From positions 1-64,000 of the forward strand of contig JAQSEB010000179.1 of the NCBI GenBank assembly GCA_030063045.1: 64,000 nucleotides of DNA, in the 5' to 3' direction. The notes beneath the pieces are model-generated. The model saw nothing but the letters and a program-made list of their open reading frames with translations. It did no database searches and had not been told where the DNA came from. Positions 11,840 to 22,854 of the stretch are shown piece after piece. The position numbers and the translations under genes were made by a program. The first letter of the stretch is position 1. Each line of letters opens with the position of its first letter. The stretch comes from Pratylenchus scribneri. Its lineage: Eukaryota > Nematoda > Chromadorea > Rhabditida > Pratylenchidae.

Positions 11840-13341
11840 ATGACTTCATCGACGGAGGATTCTCAACAAAAAGTGAACAATGACAAACTTCCAAACAGCA
11901 ATAATGTTGCGGATGCAAATAATGAAGAACAACCGGATGAGGACGTTGTAACCCCATGGGATGTGGTTGCAAGGAATTCGAAAGGAGTTGACTATGACAA
12001 ATTAATCAGTCAGTAATTATTAATTTTTAATTAAATTTATTTTTTTTTAATTTAACAGAAAGATTTGGATGCAGTAAAATCACTGGTGAAATTATTACAC
12101 GTTTTGAGAATTTGACGGGTAAAAAAGCTCATCCAATGCTGAGACGGGGACTTTTCTTTGCACATCGGTAAATTCCTCCAAAGTCCAAATTTAATCCAAT
12201 AATTATGCTAAATATTTTTCAGTGATCTCAATCAAATTTTGGATCGTTTTGAGCAGAAAAAACCTTTTTATTTGTACACTGGTCGAGGCCCAAGCAGTGG
12301 AAGTCTTCATCTGGGCCATCTCATTCCATTCTTCTTCACCAAAGCTTTACAAGAAGCCTTCGATGTTCCGTTGGTCATCCAAATGACAAATGATGAAAAA
12401 TTCCTCTGGAAAGATTTGGACCTGGAAGAATCGAAGAAAATTGCAATTGAAAACATCAAAGATATTATTTCGGTTGGCTTTGATCCGGCCAAAACATTCA
12501 TTTTCATCAACACTGAATATATGAGGTTTTTTTTAAATAATTTTTGCTTTAATTTTTAATTAAATTTATTCATAGACCGGCATTTTACCAAAATGTACTC
12601 AAAATATGGAAGCTGGTCACCTACAATCAGGCACGTGCAACTTTTGGTTTTATTGGCGAGGATTGTATTGGCAAATCGGCATTTCCTGCCATTGAGGCTG
12701 CTCCGTGTTTCAGCAGCAGTTTCCCGGAAATATTCAATGGCCAAAACAACATTCCTTGCCTAATTCCATGTGCAATCGACCAGGACCCATTCTTCCGAAT
12801 GTGCCGTGATGTAGCGCCCCGTTTGAAGTTTCCAAAACCATCGATGATTTCGAGCACATTTTTGCCATCTTTACAAGGCGGACAAAGCAAAATGACCGGA
12901 AGTGACATGAATTCGGCAATTTACATGAATGAAACACCAAAACAAATTAAAAATAAGGCAAAATTTAAATATTAATAACAATTTAATTGTTGTTTTTAGA
13001 TCAATAAATATGCATTCAGTGGAGGAAAGGACACTGTGGAAGAACATCGAAAATATGGCGGAAATTGCGATGTGGACATTTCCTATCAATTTTTGCGTTA
13101 TTTCCTTGAGGATGACCAAAAATTGGAGCAAATTAAAGAGGTAAAATAAACAATGAATACATTATAAAATAAACATTTTTAGGATTATTCGAGTGGCAAA
13201 ATGTTGAGCGGAGACTTGAAAAAATTGACAATTGAATTGGTTCAGGAAATTGTGGCCCAATTGCAGGAACGGAGGAAGGCGGTCACTGACGAGGTTGTCG
13301 AGCAGTTCACCACACCGAGGAAATTGGCTTTTGACTATTGA
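11840..13341 (+). CDS. WARS1: Tryptophanyl-tRNA synthetase, cytoplasmic type
   Basis: This class I enzyme charges tRNA-Trp with tryptophan in the cytosol. The model has six exons: 11840-12008, 12059-12167, 12223-12525, 12576-12957, 13000-13140 and 13183-13341, giving about 420 residues, close to the eukaryotic core enzyme without an N-terminal WHEP domain. Visible motifs are DYDKLI before the catalytic domain, the HIGH-type HLGH at residues 122-125 inside [23 protein letters not shown] for substrate binding, and the KMSKS-type loop as KMTGS at 299-303. The C-terminal half continues colinear with animal enzymes up to the final DY. The start is the first ATG and gives an acidic 35-residue leader. 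Intron 4 (12958-12999) uses a GC donor (AAG|GCAAAA); no GT donor preserves the frame. A polyadenylation signal follows at 13531. Confidence 0.95.
12958..12999 (+). other. GC-AG intron in the Trp-tRNA synthetase gene
   Basis: The reading frame and the conserved sequence [15 protein letters not shown] require splicing from AAG|GC at 12957/12958 to TTTTTAG at 12999. The only GT dinucleotides in the interval lie just before the acceptor, so the donor must be GC. Confidence 0.85.
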
Positions 13342-13530
13342 AGGAAATAAGAATACAACAAAAATTTGATATTTTATCATCTTTTGTTTTATTATGTCAA
13401 ATTTCATGTTTAAATTCCATTTGGACCAAATACCCATTTGATTGTTTTATGAAAAGTAAATTTTGTTGTTTTCGATTTGAACTATTCTATTTCTTTTGGA
13501 ATCGACCCTTCGAGCTTCCCACAATCCTTG

Positions 13531-13536
13531 AATAAA
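13531..13536 (+). terminator. Polyadenylation signal AATAAA
   Basis: AATAAA lies 190 bp after the stop codon of the Trp-tRNA synthetase gene and before the convergent RIC-8 gene. Confidence 0.5.
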
Positions 13537-13670
13537 ATTTTAAAAATATTTATCAAATTTATGCAATTTTGAGATCCAAAAATGATCAAATTTAGAATAG
13601 ACTAGTCAATGATAATTTAAGAATATTACAGTTATGTTTTGTGTTTCAATTTTGTTCTGGGTATTTAATA

Positions 13671-15625
13671 TTAATCACTTTCACTGCCTTCCTCTTTTTC
13701 TTTTGTGTCTTTGATCAATTCGGCAATATGTTTGACTTGTCGGGGTCGACCATCTTCCCCAATTGTGCCCGGCGCAATCAACCCTTGGTCCATTAATTTG
13801 TCCATTGCATTGACCAATTTCATCATTTCGTATTCCTTTTGTTCTTCACTCATTTCATCCAATTGTTTTTGTAATTCCTCCAATTGACCCGGCGGTGGAA
13901 TATGTCCGGTCACCGGATTAATTCTAAAATTAATACAATTAAATTTATTTAATTCCATTTATTGATTACTTTTCCTCCACATTTTTGTATTCATCCGTCT
14001 CCGAGTCTTCACTGTCCGATGCATGTTTTGGTCCCAGTGCTTGGCCAAGAAAGCCATAATTGGCCAAAAGACCGGCGGAATGTCCAAAACCACAATATTT
14101 AATGAGACGGCCAACTTAAAATTTATTTCATTTATTTTTCCGATTAAAAAATTTACCGGATCTTTTGCAAAGAACGAAAAGGAATTCGGCGGCCAATTCT
14201 CCACATCTGCCGGTGTCCGTCATCATTCGAACAATTTTATTCCGGAAATTGGCCCCTTCGTCCGGTCGACGTTCAACATCCTCCGCCTTCAGCGGAGGAA
14301 TCACTTTGAGACGACAAAATCGACGGGCCGGTTTATGTTCGGTGCAAAGTTTGTTCAAAGCAGTTAAAAACATTGCCAAATGCTCGGAAAGGGCCGACTC
14401 TTTTTGTTGTTCATGCTTAAATTAATTTTATATTAAAATTCACTTTTTAAATTAAACTTTGTCAATTTGCTCTTCGAATGTTCGCAGCAATGAATTAACA
14501 AAATTCATATTGAATCCTTCTTGCACAAATTCATTTTCTTCTTTTTCTCCCAATTTTGGACAAAGTTGTGGCAATGTTGATGGCATTACGGCCAATAAAT
14601 TTACGGCATTTTGTTTTGTTTCTTCTCCGTCCAATGATGGATTTTGAATAATTTTGGCGCATTCATTGGCGCACAATTGAGCCGTGTCCAAATCGAATAT
14701 TTTTGCTTTGTGGTAAAAATTGAACAGAATTTTCAGCGATTCATTCAAATATTTCAAATGCATTGATGAGCTCTCAGATTTGGATAATTTCAATTCGTCC
14801 AATGAATTTGCGATGATTTTTTGGAAAATCAATGTTCGATCAACGTTGATTATGCAATCATTCTAAAATATTTAAAAATAAAATTAAATATTGAAATTAA
14901 CCTGCAGTTTTGGGATTTGTGCGGTCACAACGAAAATAATTTTCAAATCGTACAATTCCAATTCTTCCAATTCATTTTCGTGCCAATTTCCAAATAATTC
15001 ATCCAATTTTGCATCATCGCAAGATAATATCCCATTGACAAAGGAAATTCGTTGAAGTAATTTGTTGAATGGTTCATTTCTATTATAATTAGGTATTTAT
15101 TAAATAAAAATGTGCAAAAATTGACTGAAAAACTGCCCGACTTTTTGCGGAATTATAAAGCAAATTGACCAAACATTTCTCCGCCTCCAGCAAAACTTAA
15201 AAGTAAATTTATTTGGTCAAATAATTTATTTTTTTGCCAACCTTTTTTTCCCACCGATGATTGTTCGGCAGCAGATAAATAAGTTAAATTGGTCAATAAT
15301 TGTTCAAGTCGAATGAAACAATCCAAATCGGTGGCGGCTTTGTCGCGTAAAATAATTCGTAAAAGTTGCAAACTGATCTCAAATAATTTGGATGTTTTCT
15401 TTTCCACCGCCAATGCACAAATATATTCAATGTAAGCCTAAAATTCATTATTCCATTAAAATAATCAAATTTAAGTAAAACCTCTTTGATAGCATTGTCA
15501 AGTTTTGGGAAAGTGCCATCCGAAAATTGGACCATAATTCGGATTATTTCTTCCAATTTTTTGGTATCCTCCATAGCCGAGTCTGCCCATCCATTTATCT
15601 TTTCAATATTTATTAAATCGGTCAT
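13671..15625 (-). CDS. ric-8: RIC-8 / synembryn, G-alpha chaperone and exchange factor
   Basis: RIC-8 is a cytosolic armadillo-like protein that folds G-alpha subunits and acts as a receptor-independent nucleotide exchange factor; in nematodes it is needed for neurotransmission and spindle positioning. Eight exons on the minus strand (15625-15482, 15437-15242, 15195-15126, 15079-14902, 14862-14458, 14415-14157, 14114-13970, 13923-13671) give 549 residues, matching the family length of about 530-550. Diagnostic stretches are EKCLVNLLYNS, the middle LKVIPPLKAEDVERRPDEG followed by AAEFLFVLCK, RLIKYCGFGHSAGLLANYG, an acidic SEDSETDEYKN block, and the C-terminal NPVTG...EEQKEYEMMKLVNAMDKL. The introns are all 38-47 nt. 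The gene begins 187 bp downstream of the NDUFV3-like stop codon on the same strand, so it may be the last gene of an operon with USP14. Confidence 0.93.
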
Positions 15626-15811
15626 TCTTAAATATTAAATTGAAAATAGAATGCGTAAATGATTCAGTGAAAATATAATATTGAATTGTAAAAACCATAA
15701 ATCAATGTATGTAAATAATCCAATTTATTTATATTTTTATACATAAAATGTTCATGAAAAAAATTAGAAAATATTTTCCTATATTTATTATTGTCTTCTC
15801 ATCTTTTCACT

Positions 15812-16168
15812 CTATGTATTCTTGGTTTTTGGTTCAATGTCTGGTCGTTTGTTTGAAGGTTGTGGACAACGAAATTCCTGCATTTTGCACTAAAAATGTT
15901 GCATTTAATAATTTTATTTTTCTATTTTGTAAACCTCAATATCATAATAGGAATATGTATTCTGATGCAAATATTCAATGCATTTGTATTGGGATTGGAA
16001 ATCCTGTTTATTTGTTTGTCCAATTTGATTGAATTTCAATGCATGTTCAATCCCGGTTGAAGTGCCGGCCCCATCCACTTCATTGGCAAAATAGCGATGG
16101 ATGATTGGTTGGGGCAAATATTGTCGAAAATGCAATCGTTTGAGGGAATTAACACGGCATAAAATCAT
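15812..16168 (-). CDS. NDUFV3: NDUFV3-like accessory subunit of mitochondrial complex I
   Basis: NDUFV3 is the small accessory subunit of the NADH-dehydrogenase module of respiratory complex I in the mitochondrial matrix. Two exons (16168-15935 and 15889-15812) join in phase to give 103 residues. The N-terminus is Arg/His-rich without acids, as expected for a mitochondrial presequence ending near HRYFANE. The C-terminus contains YKCIEYLHQNTYSYYDIE followed by MQEFRCPQPSNKR, which lines up with the conserved C-terminal motif of animal NDUFV3 (a tyrosine-rich segment, then K/EFR-PQPS--R). The exon 1 donor is GAG|GTTTAC and the acceptor is TTTTTAG. It is easily missed because the second exon codes only 25 residues. 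It lies 338 bp downstream of USP14 and 187 bp upstream of RIC-8, all on one strand. The assignment rests on the motif, the length and the presequence. Confidence 0.75.
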
Positions 16169-16505
16169 TTTTAATTATGATTGGCTTAAAAATAATAATT
16201 AATTTACATTTGTTTCTAATAAGTTGAGTTTGTATGAATCAATATTTTGACTTTCCTTTCTCCCTCTAACAAAATAATTACTTAATGAGTTGGCAGAAAA
16301 TACAAAAAATTATTATATATTGTTTGTCATATCACAAACATCTCTTTTTAACAAAATAAATTCGATGGCATTATTTTATTTAATCAACAAATGAGACATA
16401 ATTGAATGATGGGTGGTCGCAAAAACATTTTTTACTTTTTGGATGGGATTGCAAATTGTATTGTCAATTTAATATTATCATCATAAATAAGTCAATTTCT
16501 TCATC

Positions 16506-18614
16506 TTATTCCGAATCTGCCAATTTCGGAATCTTCTTTGGTCCATAGAGAAGGACATAAGCACAATGCCAGTCGCCACCCCCGGACAATTTCAATATTT
16601 CCTCCTCCGTGACCGGATAAACATTGTCATCATCACAGGCCGCCCATTTTGCCCCATTTCCCGATGATTGTTGTTTGTCTACTCCGATGCAATCGTCTTC
16701 ATCCGCAACGCGGACCCAGGCAACATAATGTCCAGAATTACTTGCGCGGCCTTTATGAGTGATCAAAGCCTTAAAATTAAATAAATTAAATAATGAAAAA
16801 AAAAAAAAACATTTTGATTTTTGTATGCTTCGCTACCAACGCTTCCACTATTTTAAATTGCGTGGAAATGCTGAGTTTTTTTAAGCATTTTTATTTTTTG
16901 CTCATTTTTGACTTCACTTTACCACTTTAAATAAGGAATAAAGGAAGCTTCGAATGAGCCAAAATTGAACTAAGTTCCAAGGCATAGGCTAAACAATTCA
17001 CGGATAAATTGTAATGTTTTTAATATTTTTACCTTCAATTCGTAGATTCCACTATTATTTGAGCCCAAATCATCGGAAAATGCATTCGGGAAATAGCCTT
17101 TTGGTTTTATGTCCACCGCCTTTTCGCCATGTTCAGCCAATTTTGCTTTTCGTTGCAATTCCACTTTCATGTCATCATAATCCTAATAAAATAAATATAT
17201 TTCAATTTATGAATGTAAAATTTTACCTTGAGGGCCTGACGAGCTGGCTTCAATTTTTCCTGTAATTCCGGTGTACACATGTCAAAAATGTCGAGAATAA
17301 TTGGAAATTTTACATCCTTAAGGATTTTGGCATTGATCTATAAATTAAATAATAATTAAAGAATTAAACAAGAATAAAACCAACATTTTCTTTGTCTTTG
17401 TAGTAAAAGCGCACAATTTGAACAGATAAATAAGCAGGCAATCGGCTAATCAATGAATGTTTCTCATAAATCGCATTTCGTCCAAGTGCAGTCGATTGCT
17501 TCTCAATCTCCTCGACCATTTTGCTTTTAATGCCCGATTGAATGTAGCGAACTTCTTGGGTCAGATAGCAATTCAACTGGAATATTATTCGTGAATTAAA
17601 AGTTCAATAATTTAATTCAAAATAACCTGGAATTGGCTTTCTTCACTTTTCACCGATTTTTCGCTCTTTTCGCCGCCTTCTTCCTTGCATTTTGTTGTCA
17701 CTTCATAGCCAATTTCAAAAAACTTCCTAAGCGGGATTTCATCAACTTTTGGTCCTTCGTCCTTAATTGCCGGCGCATATTTCATTTCTTCGGTGATCAG
17801 TCGGAGCACTTCGCAAAAACATTCATTCGCATCTTGTTGTTGGTAATTTCCTCGTTCATCTTGAGTCGCAAATTGAGGAAGGGTTTGGTGCAGAACATGA
17901 AGGAAGAGCAAAGGCATGGCCGATTGAGCGGAATCGCTGTTTTCAGATGAATTTGCATTGCTGGCACTTTTCTTGTCCATATCTTCGTAAAGCTAAATTA
18001 AATGTTAATTCTTCAAAAATATTTCTATTCTTAACCTTTTTTAACATTGTAGTTATCATTCGAGAACGTTCTGCTGGATTACCCGCCGATGCATTCAAAT
18101 TCATCATTGAGCTGTATTTCTTAATTGCCGCATCCAATTCCGGGATAATCTTAAATGGGTGGGTGCATATTTAATACCAAAATTGATAATTCGAATAAAA
18201 CCTTAAAGCATTGAAGTGTGGCATTCATGTAGCAAGTATTTCCCAAATTTTTGAGTCCGACTGGCAGCAAAACTTCTTTGCTTTTGACTGGTTTTGTTGG
18301 TGAACCGCTTCCATCCTTGTTCTCATTGTTTGAATGCACATTCACTGAGGCCGTTCCACCGACAAGCATAATTGTTGACCCTTCCTTGATCATAATTCCC
18401 TCCCATGATTCATCGCCAATTGTTTTGCCCTGAAATATGTTGAAATTCGCTCGGTCAGTTAATTTAGAAAGCAAACCTTGATTAATAGCTTCTGACGGTC
18501 TGGAGGAATTTCAGTAAGTCCGAAAAGTTGTGCCTTGAGAAGCATCGGAGAATCATTTAAATCCACATCAACATTGAGCATTTTTGAACCGCACTTTACA
18601 TTAATTTTAGGCAT
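16506..18614 (-). CDS. usp-14: USP14-type proteasome-associated deubiquitinase
   Basis: USP14/Ubp6 binds the 19S proteasome through an N-terminal ubiquitin-like domain and removes ubiquitin from substrates. Eight exons (18614-18477, 18429-18202, 18149-18036, 17992-17627, 17576-17385, 17337-17227, 17182-17033, 16769-16506) give 520 residues against 494 in human. Residues 1-75 form the ubiquitin-like domain (DVDLNDSPMLLKAQLFGL...PPDRQKLLIKG). The Cys box LGNTCYMNATLQC places the nucleophile at Cys112. QQQDANECFCEVL marks the middle of the USP fold, and the His box SGHYVAWV places the base at His447, with LSGGGDWHCAYVLLYGPKKI at the C-terminus. Both catalytic residues are intact. The last intron is 263 nt; the others are about 43-52 nt. 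It is the first of three closely spaced minus-strand genes and is divergent from the CDC34-type E2 gene. Confidence 0.95.
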
Positions 18615-19108
18615 TTTTAATAATAAATAGATAGATTTTAATCTGTCCGAAATTTATCATCAGATTATTAAAAACAATTTTCATTTTAATTGGCCGGACC
18701 CGGATTTTAAGGCGAATAAATCACAAAATAAGTGTTTATTTAGAATAGGTTTCAAAACCTCAAAAAAGTCATAAATAGGTTCGTCAAAAACTAGAAATAA
18801 AATGCTTAAAAACGTTGTCTATTATGTGTGAGCTTTTCTCACCAAATCTGCTCTGATGCTAGCAAAAAATAGGTCAAATGTCAAAAGCTAAAAATCCGGA
18901 CCAGAATAATGTCTAACCAACTTGCAGAGATTTTATAATAAATCTGCACCATGTTACTTTTCTTTTTATTACCTTATTAAGCTTTGCGATCGATAACGAT
19001 AATGCAGAGAAAGAGAACGATACGATATGTTAAAAATACAGTACATATTTTACCGTTCAACAATTATCAAAGCAAGATTAGGTGATATATTGAATATAAA
19101 AGCTGGCA
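18615..19108. promoter_or_regulatory. Divergent intergenic region between USP14 and CDC34-type E2 genes
   Basis: About 490 bp separate two divergently transcribed ubiquitin-pathway genes. No ORF is present. A GCGATCGATAACGATAA stretch occurs near 18986-19002. A shared promoter is inferred from the arrangement only. Confidence 0.4.
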
Positions 19109-20431
19109 ATGCGGATTGATTTGGCATTCAATTTCAATTCATCCCAGAAGAAGGAAGGCCGTCTCACCACACCAACTACAACTCCAATTACTCCGTTTCT
19201 GCTGCCAATTACATCTCACACACACACTCGCGGATACAACGAGGAGCAACAATGGAATCGTCGTCTGCAACAAATGGTCAGTTTCAAACAATTACCCGTT
19301 TTCTAAACACCAATAAATTCGCAATATTTTCAGATCATTCCAGCGGACTATTTTAAAGCAGAGAGGATATTCTGGAACGGCCGGGCACTCAGGGCGCTGC
19401 AAACACAACTCAAATCACTACGCGAAGAACCACTCGAAGGATTCCGGCTCTTCATTAACGAAAACAACTTGTTCGAATGGACCGTTGGAATTTATGGGCC
19501 GCCAGATTCACTGTATCAAGAAGGCTACTTCAAAGCGGTATGTTTTTTTTTTTAAAAAATTGTTTGATCTGATAAATATAGTTTTTATTTTTCAGGAAAT
19601 CAATTTCCCAATGTTCTTCCCGGATCGACCGCCAGTAATGATCTTCACACCGCCGATCTACCACCCAAACATCTATCCGGTCGGTTTATTTTTATGCTTT
19701 GATAATGATTTATAATATTTCCCTGCAATTTCAGGATGGAAGAGTCTGCATCAGTTTCCTGCATCCGCCAGGGAACGACCCCCAAAGTGGTGAAGTAAGT
19801 TATCTGGGACCGGGAAAAACTTCTTTCATAATGTTTTAATTTTTCAGAGAGCCGATCAACGATGGAACAAGGACCGTGACATGCGACAAATCCTGCTTGC
19901 AGTTGTGGCTTTGCTCAGTGAACCGAATCCCGACAGTCCTGCAAATGTCGACGCTGCAGTCAGTTACCGAAGATACAAACGTAAGTTTTAGGGTTTTGGG
20001 CATGCAATTTTGGAAATATAATCATCCCCTTCTTTTTAAGAAACAGGCTCCGTGGACTACCTCAACCGGATCAAACAGGATGTGGAGAAGTCAAAACTGG
20101 TGGCGATCAAGGACAATGTGACAGTGCCGCTCACCCGGGAGGAATACCTTGCAACTGGAGCTGCCGGAGGATCCAAGAATAATGCACCTGCTGAGAAGGA
20201 AGAACCAGCAAACAAGAAGAAGAAGCAACCCGCCATGAACCCCGATGAGATTGAATGTAAGTTGGTTGGGAATTGGGTTTTGAAGATCAAATAATAATTA
20301 TTCCCATTATTTCAGCGTTTCCTGACAGCTCGAGCTCGGACGACAGTGACGAGGATGGACCATCAACCAGCCAGCAGCAGAATGATGATGATGATGAAGA
20401 ACTCCAATCGATAAGCTCCTTCTCATTATGA
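19109..20431 (+). CDS. ubc-3: CDC34/UBE2R-type ubiquitin-conjugating enzyme E2
   Basis: This E2 transfers ubiquitin to substrates of SCF (cullin-RING) ligases. Seven exons (19109-19276, 19334-19537, 19596-19679, 19735-19794, 19848-19980, 20041-20256, 20316-20431) give 326 residues. After a 65-residue leader comes the UBC fold: ALRALQTQLKSL helix 1, NLFEWTVGIYGPP, and the active site GRVCISFLHPP with the catalytic cysteine at about residue 157. This is followed by the CDC34-class acidic-loop insertion NDPQSGERADQRWN and AVVALLSEPNPDSPANVDAAVSYR. The tail is long and acidic (SSSSDDSDEDG...DDDDEE), typical of the CDC34 class, which needs it to bind cullin. The start at 19109 is the only ATG that reaches exon 2 in frame. 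The acceptor of exon 6 is ambiguous (20041 or 20047), both in frame. A polyadenylation signal lies at 20541. Confidence 0.92.
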
Positions 20432-20540
20432 TTTTCCTTCCACTTATCCCACCTATGTTGTTGCTTTCTTCCACCATATTCACATATTGTTGTTGTATAT
20501 TTCCCAATTGCCTAATATTGTTTTTTTTCTTTTTGATATG

Positions 20541-20546
20541 AATAAA
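20541..20546 (+). terminator. Polyadenylation signal AATAAA
   Basis: AATAAA lies 110 bp downstream of the E2 stop codon, in the 280-bp space before the convergent nuclear-receptor gene. Confidence 0.55.
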
Positions 20547-20711
20547 ATTGTAATTAATGGTTTCTTGTATTTTCTTATTCGATTAAAACCAAATTTAGGA
20601 TTGATTTTATAGTCAAAAGATTTGTTGAAGAGGTTTAGGGTAGAGAAATCGAAACTTTAGAGTTTATTTGGTATATTTATTTACAAAAACACATATAGAA
20701 AGTAAAAAACA

Positions 20712-22854
20712 TCATCGGAAATTGGATTGAAAATTGACACGCATTAAATTAAGGAAAATTTCAATAGGTTCAATGTTTTCATCATCTTCGGAATTTCTGT
20801 CGTGAATTTGTTCACTAGTACATTTCCATATCCAAATATGCAATTTCTCAATTGCTTGCGGTTTGTTTTGTTGTTCTGAATCGGTAGCAGTCAATGCAAA
20901 GCACAGTAAAAGGGCGGCTTCCTCGAGAGAAAGTGACCGATTTCCAGTTGTGAATATTGCCTTTAGCTCATTAAATTTTTGATTAGACAAATTCATTTGC
21001 ATAATCATTTCTTCACGATTGGCAAAAACTGCCAAAATGACCTTAAAACATTTTGTCTTTTTGACCAAATTTGCATTCCCATTCTCACCAATATTATGGG
21101 AACTCGCAACAAAAGGAATTCTTTTTCCGCTGGAGCCATTTCCTTGAAAACATTGACGGCTTCAATAAAACGGGATAATAATTGATGGCCTGCAACAATA
21201 TTTGGAATGGGCACAATTGGCAATGGTAATGTTGGATTATTTTCCGGGGGCGCTGAATTCTGCATGAAAATGGCCTAAATTAATCAAAAATTGTTTATTT
21301 TCATCGGAAGGAATTAGCCAACTTTGAATGCATCCACAATTGATTTGGTCAATTCCATATTTTGTCGCATTCCTTCCAACATACTCTCCCGGGGTTCCAT
21401 ATCACTTTTCCTTTTCTTGTTCTTTTCAAGCCGAACATGTGTCGGTTGCATCCCAACTTGAATACATCTGTGGAAAAATTTGGGGATTGGAAAGTTTTTC
21501 TGTAAGGTTACTTGTCAAGTCGACATTTTTGACACCGATTTCGGGTCATTCGATCAACATGGCATTTGCCCATTTTAAGGCATTGATGTTGAGCATTGCT
21601 TTGAATTGAACGGCGGAAAAAGCCCTAATAATGAAGGGATGAATTGAATTTTTTAATTATTTTGCTTACTTTACAGCCTTCGCAACTTTGAACCTGAAAA
21701 TGAGGGAATAATTTAAATATTTCCCATTTCCAACAAACTCCATAATGATGGCCGCTGGCCCGATCACCACAAACTAGGCAATATTCACCGGAAAGATGGT
21801 ACAGTTGATTTTGTTGTTGCATTTGCATTTGATGCTGTTGATGGAAAAGTGCGAGCATTGCGCTGGGATTGGAAAGCAAGAATTGTTGCATTCCAGCCGG
21901 AATGCCCGTCAAACTGCCTCCAGGTAATGTTGCTGAAGGAATGAAAGGACCACCGTTCGCTTGGAGCATTGACGGCTGATGTGGATTCTGATGATGCATA
22001 TTTGTGGCATTTTGCCGTTGACCGAATAATCCTTGCATTGAGGGGACCATTGGATTTTGCTGCAATTGGTTGCGTTGGAGAGCAATTTGTGGAGTAGGAA
22101 TTTGGGTTGGATTTTGGGGTTGTTGTTGAACGAGGCCAAATGGCAATCGTTGGGGAATTGGTGCGGCTATTGGGGTCATGGAAGATTGGAGTGTGTTATC
22201 CGAAGCTACATTTGCGTTAGGCTCTTTTTTGCCAGATAATTTACATTCTTCACTTTTCTTTTCCGATTTATCAGTGCGCAAAATGCTTGAGACTGAAAAA
22301 AAGTGAATTAAAGAATGAATTAATAAGGAGAAATCACCAGAAAATGAATTAGATCGAGATGGCATGGAATGCGGCGATGAAGCGGTCATTGGTGTATGGC
22401 CGGGTGATAATGAGCTGGTCTCATTTCCTGAATCACACATTTCCTCTCCATGTAAATGCGGCTGAGTCAGTGTTATGGCCCCTCCATTCCCCACAACAAT
22501 TTGCTTATTAGTATTTGCCATTCGTTGGGCCAACCATTGTTGCTGTTGTTGAGCTGATAAAAATTGCATTTGGTTGGGAGAGCCGAAATGTTGAGATTGT
22601 TGTTCGGCAAATAATTTGGCCAATTGCATTGGATCAAGGCCAGTTCGGGCGACCAATTGTTGGACAATTTGTTGTGGACTGACATCGCAAAATGGATTGA
22701 ATGAGGCGGCGATTTGTTGATGATTTTGGACAAATTGTGATGGAAAATATGGTTGTGGGGCATTGGAGGATGGTTTGCTGGAGGATTGGGCCAGAAGATT
22801 CGATGTTTGGTGGAATTGTTGAGGATGATTGGTCTGCGGGAACTTACCATCCAT
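20712..22854 (-). CDS. Nuclear hormone receptor, Q-rich N-terminus
   Basis: This is a ligand-type zinc-finger transcription factor. Seven exons (22854-22338, 22292-21739, 21693-21670, 21624-21512, 21467-21323, 21274-21089, 21041-20712) give 622 residues. Residues 1 to about 340 are Gln/Pro/Ser-rich with almost no structure, as in activation domains. The DNA-binding domain follows: [15 protein letters not shown], the P-box [13 protein letters not shown], then [17 protein letters not shown] and CIQVGM, so all eight zinc-binding cysteines are present. A basic hinge (RLEKNKKRK) comes next. The last 165 residues form a diverged ligand-binding domain ([24 protein letters not shown]...[17 protein letters not shown]), shorter than the usual 200 or so. 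The EGCKG P-box and the TRN-CQ-CR spacing resemble NR1-type receptors, but I cannot name the orthologue. Exon 3 is only 24 nt. ATGGATG at the start is followed immediately by a GTAAGT, so the first exon could also be spliced differently. Confidence 0.88.

Noticed and set aside
21745..21830. Reading the nuclear receptor straight through from [11 protein letters not shown] into the following sequence
   Set aside because: The unspliced frame breaks the first zinc finger; splicing to the 24-nt exon restores the complete cysteine pattern.
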